DNA from: Edaphobacter flagellatus
GTDB lineage: Bacteria > Acidobacteriota > Terriglobia > Terriglobales > Acidobacteriaceae
Direction of reading: 5' to 3'
Assembly: GCF_025264665.1 (NCBI RefSeq)
Contig: NZ_CP073697.1
Location: 2,728,001 to 2,792,000, forward strand
DNA: 64,000 bases
The notes beneath the pieces were generated by a model. It was not told where the DNA came from. It did no database searches and was given only the letters and a program-made list of their open reading frames with translations. Made by a program: the position numbers and the translations under genes. This document shows, in pieces, positions 1 through 7,350 of this stretch (position 1 is the first letter of the stretch; the number at the start of each line of letters is the position of its first letter).

Positions 1-50
1 CTCGACGGACCCGCGTTTTGCGGGCACTCCGCTAAAACACGCGAAGCGCA

Positions 51-956
51 CTACGCCAAAGCACGCGCCAGCCGTCCACCCACAGCCTTCAGCTTCGCCT
101 CCGCACCAGCGCGATCCAGCCCAAGCTTCTGCATCGCAATCGCCACCTTCACGCTGCCTGCCTCTTCCAGCAGCTTTGCCGCCGCTGCACGATCCGCGCC
201 CGTCGCCTCTGCGATAATCCGTTGAGCGCGGTCCACCAGCTTGTCATTTGTCGGCTGCACATTCACCATCAGGTTGCCGTACACCGCTCCCGTGCGAATC
301 ATCACGCCGGTCGAAAGCATATTCAGCACCAGCTTCGTCGCCGTCCCCGCCTTCAGACGCGTCGAGCCCGTCACCACCTCCGGCCCCGTCACCGGAGCGA
401 TCGCGATATCCGCAACCGCCGCCATCTTCGAGCCCGCAACGCATGTCAGCGACACCACCAGCAGGCCCATCTTCTTCGCCTGCTCCATCGCGCCGATCAC
501 ATACGGCGTGCGCCCGCTCGCCGCAATCCCCACCAGCGTATCGGGAGCGCCGACAGCGCCAAACCCCGCCGCCAGCAGATCCGCCGCGCCCTGTTCCGGC
601 GAATCCTCCGACTTCTCGCTCGACTTGCGCAGCGCCGAATCTCCACCTGCAATCAGCCCCTGCACCAGCGTCGGAGGCACCGAAAACGTCGGCGGACACT
701 CACTCGCATCCAGCACACCCAGCCGCCCGCTCGTGCCCGCGCCAATGTAGAACAGCCGGCCACCCTTCTCAAACCGCGCCGCAATCTCATCGATCGCCCG
801 CGCAATCTCGGGCAGCTGTGTCGCCACAGCCTGCGGCACCGCCTGGTCTTCTTGATTGATCAGCGTAACCATCTCCAATGTGGAGACCTGATCGATATGC
901 GTCGTGCGCGGATTGCGCGATTCCGTCGTCAGCGTGGCAAGGTTCAGATCGTTCAT
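51..956 (-). CDS. murQ: N-acetylmuramic acid 6-phosphate etherase
   Basis: A cytoplasmic lyase of peptidoglycan recycling that cleaves the D-lactyl ether of MurNAc-6-phosphate to give GlcNAc-6-phosphate and D-lactate. The 301-residue protein has the usual family length. It carries a SIS sugar-phosphate fold with the phosphate-binding run IGAGTSGRLGVLDASECPP (about residues 72-90), which contains the family's catalytic Glu in the ASEC segment. The C-terminal AGAEAKLKAVGGRLARAL segment is also typical. The ATG at 956 is preferred over a GTG one codon upstream. It lies 20 bp behind the VWFA-related gene on the same strand, so the two may be cotranscribed, although no functional link is evident. 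Confidence 0.95.
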   Translation of the reverse strand: MNDLNLATLTTESRNPRTTHIDQVSTLEMVTLINQEDQAVPQAVATQLPEIARAIDEIAARFEKGGRLFYIGAGTSGRLGVLDASECPPTFSVPPTLVQGLIAGGDSALRKSSEKSEDSPEQGAADLLAAGFGAVGAPDTLVGIAASGRTPYVIGAMEQAKKMGLLVVSLTCVAGSKMAAVADIAIAPVTGPEVVTGSTRLKAGTATKLVLNMLSTGVMIRTGAVYGNLMVNVQPTNDKLVDRAQRIIAEATGADRAAAAKLLEEAGSVKVAIAMQKLGLDRAGAEAKLKAVGGRLARALA

Positions 957-976
957 CACTCCACAATCATAGAGCC

Positions 977-2671
977 TTACCGCACCGCGTCTCCCGCCGC
1001 CGGCATCGTCGCAGCCGCAGCATCCGGCGGAGGCGGCTGTGTCAGGTCAATATCCGCCGTCCCAATGCGCCCCGAAGCCGTCACCCGCACCACAATCCGC
1101 ACCCGCACCGCCTTCGGATCATGCGCCAGCCTGTACTGAAAGTCGATCGCGCGCTCCAGCCTGCCCGTCGGCGGAACCTCGCCTGTCGCATTCACGCGAA
1201 TCGACTTTGCATCGCGCTTCAGCTCCTTGCCCTTCTTATCGAACGTCGACGCCACCAGAATCACATCCGCATGACGCTGCGGTTCCGTGTCCGTCGCATA
1301 CGTCCAGAACAATCCTTTCGCATCCACATGGATCGTAAACATGTCCGGGTCGCCCGCCGGACGCCGCACCGTAATCGGCACGCCGTCATACACCATCGTG
1401 CTTCCCTCCGCCGCCAGCAGGTCCGTCACCAGCCGTTGCGAAGGCTTCTGCGGATCGACACGCCCCGGCCCATATTGCAGGTAGTACCCTTCGCGCGTGG
1501 TCACCGTCAGCCCCGGCCTGTCTATCGTCACCTTGATCCGCCGAAACTTCTGCAGGTCGGCCGAAGTATTCGTCGGCCGATAGCTCAACGAATAGAAGCT
1601 CGACCCATCGCGAATCGCCGTGCCGATCTGCGCATCCACATCGTTGCGTCCATAGATCGCCCGCCCGCCCGTCGCCGTCGCCAGCTTCGCAAACTGGTAG
1701 TTGCCGCCAAACGGATCCGTAAATGCTGCATCCGCGCCATACGCCTGCTGATTCACCTGCAGCCCCGCCGGGTCGATCGTATAGAGAGTGACGCGTGCAT
1801 CACGCAGCACATTCACGCAGTCCTGCACGGCGTTATTCACGCGCCGCTCCGTATCCACCGGAAAATTCGCCATGTTCAGATTCGGAAAGCCGCGCCCGAT
1901 CCAGATCATGTTCTTGTGTCCCGGATGCCCGATCACCGCCTGCGCCACGCGCCGCAGCGTAATAAAGGCCAGCGAATACCGCTCCGCCAGCCACGCATAC
2001 TGATGCGCCTGCCACGGATACGCCACAAAGTGGTGGTCCAGCGCCTTGATCAGCTCATCCTTGTCCTGCGTATAGTCATGCAGCACGGTGAAGTTTTGCA
2101 GACTCACTGCAATCAGCATCGTCGGTGTCGTCAGTTTGCCCGGCTGACGCTCAAGAAACTTCTTCAGCGAGTAGCGCGCAAACGCCATGTCTTCAAACCG
2201 CGTGTTGAACTCGTCCAGCAGAACAATGTTCACCGGAGCCTGCGGAGCCAGTTGGTCGAGCGCTGCCGTCGAATCGATCGTCACGCTTGGCGGAGCGACA
2301 TGCGCGCCCGCCGTATCGAAGCTCAGAATCGTCTGCGGCTCGTTCATCTCCGTCACGTGGAAGTCGTCCTTCTTCAGGTCCGTCACCACGTTCCCCTTCG
2401 CATCCGTCACCACCATGTCCAGCACCACAAGCCGCGCCGTGCTCCGAATCGTGTACGTACCGTTCGCATCACGAGCAGGCTGGCCGCTGCCCGCCGCAGG
2501 AGCCTGCCCCGAAGGCTGCGCCTGCGGGCCCTGTATCGGCTGCGCGGGTTGTGAAGTGGACTGCGGAGCCGATTGCGCAGTCGGCTGCGTCGCATCCGCG
2601 GGAGTCTGTTGTGCGTGAACAGCAGTCGCAAAGGCAGCAAGCAAAAACGCAGACAGGCAGGTTCGTTTCAT
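977..2671 (-). CDS. Secreted VWFA-related domain protein (acidobacterial TIGR03436-type)
   Basis: A 564-residue exported protein of unknown role. The chosen ATG at 2671 follows an AAGGAG ribosome site and starts a Sec signal peptide (MKRTCLSAFLLAAFATAVHAQ). A Pro/Gln-rich linker of about 60 residues follows, then a domain with VVLDMVVTDAKGNVVTDLKKDDF, which is characteristic of the VWFA-related proteins expanded in Acidobacteria. The middle region resembles a von Willebrand A fold but its metal site is not clearly canonical (NIVLLDEFNTR in place of a plain DxSxS). The C-terminal part is beta-rich. Function is unknown; a surface-binding or adhesion role is inference from the fold. Confidence 0.85.
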   Translation of the reverse strand: MKRTCLSAFLLAAFATAVHAQQTPADATQPTAQSAPQSTSQPAQPIQGPQAQPSGQAPAAGSGQPARDANGTYTIRSTARLVVLDMVVTDAKGNVVTDLKKDDFHVTEMNEPQTILSFDTAGAHVAPPSVTIDSTAALDQLAPQAPVNIVLLDEFNTRFEDMAFARYSLKKFLERQPGKLTTPTMLIAVSLQNFTVLHDYTQDKDELIKALDHHFVAYPWQAHQYAWLAERYSLAFITLRRVAQAVIGHPGHKNMIWIGRGFPNLNMANFPVDTERRVNNAVQDCVNVLRDARVTLYTIDPAGLQVNQQAYGADAAFTDPFGGNYQFAKLATATGGRAIYGRNDVDAQIGTAIRDGSSFYSLSYRPTNTSADLQKFRRIKVTIDRPGLTVTTREGYYLQYGPGRVDPQKPSQRLVTDLLAAEGSTMVYDGVPITVRRPAGDPDMFTIHVDAKGLFWTYATDTEPQRHADVILVASTFDKKGKELKRDAKSIRVNATGEVPPTGRLERAIDFQYRLAHDPKAVRVRIVVRVTASGRIGTADIDLTQPPPPDAAAATMPAAGDAVR

Positions 2672-2758
2672 GACACTCCTTGGCTTCCTTCCTAAAACCC
2701 GCATACAGCAGTCAAGTTTCGTCTGACGTGAGAATAGCCTGAAACCACGGCACATTGG

Positions 2759-3733
2759 TTACGGCAGAATCACCACCGGACCCTCCGCGGTCTCGTGCTT
2801 CACCGCCTCCAGCGCCGCCCGCGCCTCTTCCAGCCTGAACGTCCGAACCTGCGGCCGTATTCCAATCTCCTGGGCCAGTGCCAGAAAATCCCGCGCATCC
2901 TCACGCGTCATATTCGCCACCGACCGTATCTGCCTCTCGCCCCACAGCAGCGAGTCGTAATCGAACCGCGGCATCGCATCCAGGTGAATCGCATTGATCG
3001 CCACCACGCCGCCCTTACGCAAACTCGCCAGCGCCGCTACCACGACCGCACCCGATGGCGCAAACGTCACCGCCCGGTCCAGCGCCACCGGAGGCCGATC
3101 GCTCTCTCCACCCACCCACGTCGCACCTGCTGCCTCCGCCTGCGCCCGATGCTGCTCCCCGCGCGTCGACACATACACCTCGCATCCCCAGTGCCGCAGC
3201 ACCTCAATCGCCTGCGAAGCCGAAGCCCCAAACCCGAACAGCCCTACCCGCTCGCCCTTCTGCACCCCCGCCACCCGCAAACTGCGAAAGCCGATAATCC
3301 CCGCGCACAGCAAAGGAGCCAGCAGCTTCGGCTCTACCTCCACCGGCAACGGATACGCAAAATCGCTGCGCACCAGTGCATACTCGGCATAGCCTCCATC
3401 CACCGTGTAGCCCGTGAACTCCAGCGCATCGCAAAGGTTCTCCTCGCCGCGCCTGCAAAACGGACACGTCCCATCCGTGCTCGCAATCCACGAAACTCCT
3501 ACCCGGGCACCCAGCGGCAACTCCGCCGTAGCTCCATCCACCACCTCACCCACAATCTGGTGCCCGGGAATCAGAGGATCACGCCGTACCGGCAGATCAC
3601 GCTCAAAGATATGCAGATCGGTCCGGCAAACTCCACAAGCCAGCACCCGCAGCAACAGATACCCCGGCGCCACCGCAGGCCGAGCCACCTCCTCGACCGC
3701 TAACCCACCTCCACGCAAAACTGCAGCCCGCAT
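2759..3733 (-). CDS. Zinc-dependent alcohol dehydrogenase (MDR family, adh_fam_2-like)
   Basis: A 324-residue cytosolic NAD(P)-dependent medium-chain dehydrogenase; its substrate cannot be read from the sequence. The GroES-like half has GVCRTDLHIFERDLP and IPGHQIVGEV (catalytic zinc Cys and His) and the structural zinc cluster CPFCRRGEENLC. The Rossmann half has GLFGFGASASQ as the cofactor-binding loop. The ATG at 3733 has a GGAGGT ribosome site about 7 bp upstream. The open frame extends further upstream, but that part encodes a 16 bp tandem DNA repeat and is not protein-like. It matches the shorter zinc-binding ADH subfamily rather than 340-350-residue ADHs. Confidence 0.9.
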   Translation of the reverse strand: MRAAVLRGGGLAVEEVARPAVAPGYLLLRVLACGVCRTDLHIFERDLPVRRDPLIPGHQIVGEVVDGATAELPLGARVGVSWIASTDGTCPFCRRGEENLCDALEFTGYTVDGGYAEYALVRSDFAYPLPVEVEPKLLAPLLCAGIIGFRSLRVAGVQKGERVGLFGFGASASQAIEVLRHWGCEVYVSTRGEQHRAQAEAAGATWVGGESDRPPVALDRAVTFAPSGAVVVAALASLRKGGVVAINAIHLDAMPRFDYDSLLWGERQIRSVANMTREDARDFLALAQEIGIRPQVRTFRLEEARAALEAVKHETAEGPVVILP

Positions 3734-3754
3734 GGCACCCACCTCCGCCTCGAT

Positions 3755-3786
3755 AGTCTTGATACTAGCCAGTCTTGATACTAGCC
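3755..3786. repeat. Perfect tandem repeat, 2 x 16 bp
   Basis: The 16 bp unit AGTCTTGATACTAGCC occurs twice without mismatch. On the minus strand the pair ends about 20 bp before the alcohol dehydrogenase start codon, upstream of its ribosome site. It could be a paired operator or a slippage duplication; the sequence alone does not decide. Confidence 0.85.
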
Positions 3787-4384
3787 AGCAGCCATACTCC
3801 CAGCCACCCACTCCTATCCCTCCCAGCGAAGTGACGTACCCCCGCCCCCCGGGCAACCGCCCAGCAAACAAGCGAGCGGGAGACAGAGAGTACCGAGTAC
3901 CCCGCGCATTGTGCCTCCCCCATCAATAGCGGGTGCCCCACTCCAGCAGGGACCCCTTCTCCTAGCCACGAAAGGGATGCCCATCCCAGCAGAACTCCCC
4001 TCCCAGCCCCAAAAGCGGGTTTCATCTTCGCTCGCGCAGCGAGCTAAGGTGGGATCCCACAAAACCTCCCCGCCATCACAAGTAGGTGCCATTCATGGCC
4101 CACAACGGGGTGCGGATGGTGAGCCTCGTCCATGGCGCACCAAAAAGTGAATGTCCTCTCCCTGCCACCAAAATGGCCATTCAAGGCGCAGCTTCATCGC
4201 GACATGGGAGGGGCCATTCGCGCAACCGCGCGAATCACTTCCAGGCCTTCAACTCAAGGCGTCTTCGCGTTCACTCCACGAACCGCCTCTAGGTACGCCA
4301 AGCCTTCAGGCTTGGCCCTCTCCATCCAGCGCCGCGAAGCGGCCACCGCTCTGCCGAAGGCCGGAAGTGAAGCCGAAGGCGCAA
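3787..4384. other. Hairpin-rich non-coding intergenic region
   Basis: About 600 bp with no credible gene. All frames stay open because of base composition, but the translations are low-complexity and match no family. It contains clean inverted repeats: ATTCGCGC/GCGCGAAT (4216-4235, loop AACC) and GCCAAGCC/GGCTTGGC (4297-4316, loop TTCA). It also has near-repeats of short GGGTGCCCC- and GGGATGCCCATCC-like words around 3930-3990. From memory this style resembles intergenic repeats common in Terriglobia genomes; that resemblance is inference. Confidence 0.6.
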
Positions 4385-4640
4385 CGACCCCCCGCCAGCT
4401 GGAGCGAAAACTCTGTCAAGCCCCCAAAAACCCCAAATCCCTCATTCCAAAGCAAATAAACCCACAAAAATCTGCCGATTAGTTTCCCTCACTTCGCTAC
4501 ACTTAAATCGGCAAATAAAGAAAAGCCCCAAACAAAATCCGGAGCTAACTCATTCAGAATCAATATTTTTAGGGATAACTCCCCTGGTTGGAATATTTTA
4601 GCCTGTGCAAATCGCACAACAAAAACAAAACAAAGACTTT
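4385..4640 (-). repeat. Dispersed ~250 bp repeat, copy A (inverted relative to copy B)
   Basis: Read on the minus strand, this stretch aligns over its full length with 18781-19036 on the plus strand. By eye the identity is about 90 percent over a 200 bp core, including exact shared words such as TGCGATTTGCACAGGCTAAA and GTTTATTTGCTTTGGAATGA. It begins about 20 bp after the beta-lactamase stop codon. It contains a terminator-like stem (GCTCCGGA/TTTGGGGC, then TTTTCTTT) at about 4522-4545 on the minus strand, which probably ends the beta-lactamase transcript. Confidence 0.9.
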
Positions 4641-4660
4641 ACGAAAAATATAGAGGGGGG

Positions 4661-5533
4661 CTACACCCCCGCCGCAATCGCTCTCGCGACCTCGGCGTGG
4701 ATCGCATTCTTCTCCTCCGTTGTCAGCGGAGACTCCGTAATATACGAAGCAATCAGGATCGGTTTTCCGGCTGGCGGATACAGCACGCCGATATCGTTAT
4801 TCGAACCATGATCGCCCGCGCCTGTCTTGTCGGCCACCTTCCAGGTCGGCGGCAAACCGGCCACAAACTTCGTCTTACCGGTCGTATTCGCCAGCATCCA
4901 GTCGGTAAGCTGCTGAAGCGATGCGGGCTTCAGCACATTGCCGAACAGAATGCGCTTCAAATTCCCCACCATCGCATCCGGCGTCGTCGTATCGCGAGGA
5001 TCGCCTGGCGTTCCTTCGTTCAGCGACGTCTCATTGCGGTCCAGACGCGTCACCTTGTCGCCGATCGACCGCACAAAAGCTGTCACTGCAGGCGGTCCAC
5101 CAAAGCTCGCCAGCAGCAGGTTGGCCGCCGTATTGTCGCTCTGCGTCAGCATTGCCTTGCACAACTCGGCGACCGTCATGTGGCCTTCGCCCACATGCTT
5201 CTCCGTCTCCGGCGAGTAGCTCACCAGATCGGCCTTCGTAAAGCGGATCGCGCGGTCCAGATGCTCCTTGCCGGTATCCACGCGCTTCAGCACGATCGTC
5301 GCCGCCAGAAACTTGAACGTGCTGCACATCGCAAACCGCTCGTCTCCGCGATGCGTCATCCGCTCGCCCGAAGGAAACACAATCGAGACGCCAAGCCGGC
5401 CCTTGCTTCGTGTCTCCAGCGCAGCCAGCGTAGCCGAAAGGTCGTTGGAGTGAGCAAAAAGCGAGCGCGGATTCGCAACAATAGCGGCGAACGAGGCAAG
5501 AGCAGAGCGGCGAGTAAGCATCAACACGGACAT
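4661..5533 (-). CDS. bla: Class A beta-lactamase with twin-arginine-type leader
   Basis: A 290-residue periplasmic serine beta-lactamase that hydrolyses beta-lactam antibiotics. All class A motifs are present: STFK (S71/K74), SDN (132-134), the omega-loop ETSLN (168-172) and KTG (236-238). The leader MLTRRSALASFAAIVA has a twin arginine before the hydrophobic stretch, suggesting Tat export of a folded enzyme. ATGs at 5533 and 5521 are both possible; neither has a strong ribosome site. No AmpR or BlaI regulator is adjacent, so expression may be constitutive. It stands alone and is followed by a dispersed repeat that carries a terminator-like hairpin. The spectrum cannot be predicted from sequence. 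Confidence 0.93.
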   Translation of the reverse strand: MSVLMLTRRSALASFAAIVANPRSLFAHSNDLSATLAALETRSKGRLGVSIVFPSGERMTHRGDERFAMCSTFKFLAATIVLKRVDTGKEHLDRAIRFTKADLVSYSPETEKHVGEGHMTVAELCKAMLTQSDNTAANLLLASFGGPPAVTAFVRSIGDKVTRLDRNETSLNEGTPGDPRDTTTPDAMVGNLKRILFGNVLKPASLQQLTDWMLANTTGKTKFVAGLPPTWKVADKTGAGDHGSNNDIGVLYPPAGKPILIASYITESPLTTEEKNAIHAEVARAIAAGV

Positions 5534-5719
5534 AAGTGAGTGCGATTCTACGCAGCCCACGCTGTGGAGATGATGTGGATCGCCGTCCACGCGCGCCACG
5601 TACCCGAACCGGCAACGAAGCGCTGCTTCGGCCTGTTCTGCCCGGTTTCGCGAAAAACCTGCGTTTTGACGGTAAAATAGAAGGGTTACGGAAAAACTGA
5701 ATCAGGGAAGACAGGGCAG

Positions 5720-6652
5720 ATGAGCACAGTAGCGCAGACGGCGTTGGCAGGACAGGTGGAAGCGGCAGCAAAGGCAGCCGGGCTGGTTGTAGTTGGGAGC
5801 GAAGAAGGCAAGGACTTCTCCGGCGGCCCAACAGCGCGGTTTACTCTTGGCCTGGCCTTGAACCCCGCCAGGAAGCAGACCCTTGAGCTGAGCGCGGCCT
5901 TCGACTTTTCGCAGGGACCGCTCAAGAATGTGGTCGACAGCTACCTTCAGGAGTCCGCTACCCGCCTGAAGAACCCGCGCCCGGATTGTTATCTGACGAT
6001 GCACGGTCTTCCACTGAGCTTCGGCAAGTTTGAGTGGCCTTTCCACGCCTCCACATCAGGCGCCGATACCTACATCGTCCACGGCGAGGCCCGCCTCGAG
6101 GACGGTAATGAGAGTGTGCTGCATGCCAAGGTCTCGGCCTCGATGACGCGTACCTTCGCTGAGGTCGTCGCTGCGCTCGAACAACCCTTCGCCGAGAGCT
6201 TTATCTACAACGCGATCCGTAAGACCACCGACCAGGGCCAGATTGAGCTGGTCAAGAGCGGCAACCGCCAGCCCGTCCCGGTGACGACGCGCTACTACAG
6301 CTCTAAGCAGAAGCGCTTTATTTTCAACGACACCACGGAGTCGCAGCGCCAGGAGTTCCTCGCAGCCAAGGTCTTCTGGTTGTCTGGCATGCTGGGCGGA
6401 GGCGAGCCGGTCTGGCTGGCCGATCCGCGCGATGCCCAGTACCTGAACACGACCGTCGACGATCTGAAGAAGATGGCCGAGGCTGTTGCTGCCGAAGGCG
6501 TTATCCGTCTGGCGGCTGACACCGAGTTCGCCACGCCGACCGAGGCCCTGATGGGGCACCGCGACGGTTACCTGGCCGAGATGGAGTCCACGCTGAAGTT
6601 CATCAAGCCGAGCTTCAACGAGGATATGCGCGCCGGCCACACAAACATGTAA
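5720..6652 (+). CDS. Conserved hypothetical protein, 310 residues
   Basis: An intact, well-biased coding frame with no family I recognise. The protein is soluble-looking, without a signal peptide or membrane segment. The N-terminal half (residues 1-150) looks alpha/beta and the C-terminal half (150-310) looks helical. The C-terminal half contains the acidic/hydrophobic run VFWLSGMLGGGEPVWLADPRDAQYL and ends in an EDMRAGHTNM tail. It starts at the ATG at 5720, just after an AGGGCAG ribosome-site-like word. It is divergent from the beta-lactamase, with about 190 bp between their starts that could hold both promoters. No function is proposed. Confidence 0.75.
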   Translation: MSTVAQTALAGQVEAAAKAAGLVVVGSEEGKDFSGGPTARFTLGLALNPARKQTLELSAAFDFSQGPLKNVVDSYLQESATRLKNPRPDCYLTMHGLPLSFGKFEWPFHASTSGADTYIVHGEARLEDGNESVLHAKVSASMTRTFAEVVAALEQPFAESFIYNAIRKTTDQGQIELVKSGNRQPVPVTTRYYSSKQKRFIFNDTTESQRQEFLAAKVFWLSGMLGGGEPVWLADPRDAQYLNTTVDDLKKMAEAVAAEGVIRLAADTEFATPTEALMGHRDGYLAEMESTLKFIKPSFNEDMRAGHTNM

Positions 6653-6830
6653 CTCCGCTGCCCGGGGAATATGTAACTATTGACGCTGCAATCTATAGGG
6701 CGAAAATCAGGTGCGGGCCAGCCGGTGATTTGTAACCGCTTCGTAAACAAACGAAGCGTAACACCGCAGTTGTAGCGCAAATTCTTTGCAACCCTTCATC
6801 AAGTCCGTGTATCTTACATGTCGGCTGATG

Positions 6831-6854
6831 AAGGCGCACCGCGTCGTGCGCCTT
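6831..6854 (+). promoter_or_regulatory. Perfect 9 bp stem-loop in the 5' leader of the 109-residue secreted protein
   Basis: Arms AAGGCGCAC (6831-6839) and GTGCGCCTT (6846-6854) with a 6-base loop lie 44 bp before the start codon. There is no T-run, so it is not an intrinsic terminator. A possible promoter lies just upstream (TTGCAA at 6786-6791, TATCTT at 6810-6815, 18 bp spacing), which would put the hairpin in the transcript leader. Confidence 0.5.
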
Positions 6855-6897
6855 GGGAGTTCGGAACCGAATCGGGACTCCTGCCCATGAGGACAAC

Positions 6898-7227
6898 ATG
6901 AACTGTAAACGGATTGCAACGTCACTGATCGCAGTGACTCTTATGAGCGGCACCTCGGCTTTTGTGCTCGCCCAAAACACACAGCAGAATGCGACCCAGG
7001 CCCAGGACTGGAACACTCCGCCCGCCGGAACCGAGTCGCAGCAGGCCTACCACGACGGCATCGAGGCCGCGAAGCTGGACAAGGCCGCCAAGCGCAAGAT
7101 CGATGCGAAGTCCTCGCACCTGTACAAGAACCCCCCGGTAAAGGGCCAGCAGAAGGACGCCTACCGCAACAGCTTCGAGAAGGGCTACCAGGCTCAGCTC
7201 GACCACGACAAGACTGGCGGCATCTAA
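6898..7227 (+). CDS. Small secreted protein of unknown function
   Basis: A 109-residue protein with a clear Sec signal peptide (MNCKRIATSLIAVTLMSGTSAFVLAQ). The mature part is charged, lysine-rich and helical, containing AYHDGIEAAKLDKAAKRKID and DAYRNSFEKGYQAQLDHD. The paired AYxxGxE/AYRNSFEKGY segments look like two imperfect copies of one short motif. The ATG at 6898 follows GAGGACAAC, a reasonable ribosome site. A terminator follows, so this is probably a monocistronic unit. It resembles small stress or envelope proteins seen in Acidobacteria, but I cannot name the family. Confidence 0.75.
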   Translation: MNCKRIATSLIAVTLMSGTSAFVLAQNTQQNATQAQDWNTPPAGTESQQAYHDGIEAAKLDKAAKRKIDAKSSHLYKNPPVKGQQKDAYRNSFEKGYQAQLDHDKTGGI

Positions 7228-7291
7228 ATCGCCGTCTGTTGATTAGCTGCTGCAACAACCGGCCGATACTGTTACAAAGGATGTGAGAGAA

Positions 7292-7320
7292 GGGTCCCCA
7301 TTGACGGGGCCTTTTTCTTT
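7292..7320 (+). terminator. Intrinsic terminator after the small secreted protein
   Basis: A GC-rich stem (GGTCCC pairing with GGGGCC, one G-U) with a short loop is followed by CTTTTTCTTT. It is placed 65 bp after the stop codon at 7227 and before the GH31 start at 7351, so it insulates the two genes. Confidence 0.75.
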
Positions 7321-7350
7321 GCTTTTGAAACGAGAACGGAGCGGTGCAGT

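Noticed and set aside
878..2554. Long open frame on the plus strand opposite the VWFA-related gene
   Set aside because: The translation is Arg/His-rich with no domain; it is an antisense shadow of a high-GC gene.
4132..4482. Overlapping open frames between the alcohol dehydrogenase and bla
   Set aside because: Low-complexity peptides spanning hairpins and the dispersed repeat; no ribosome sites or motifs.
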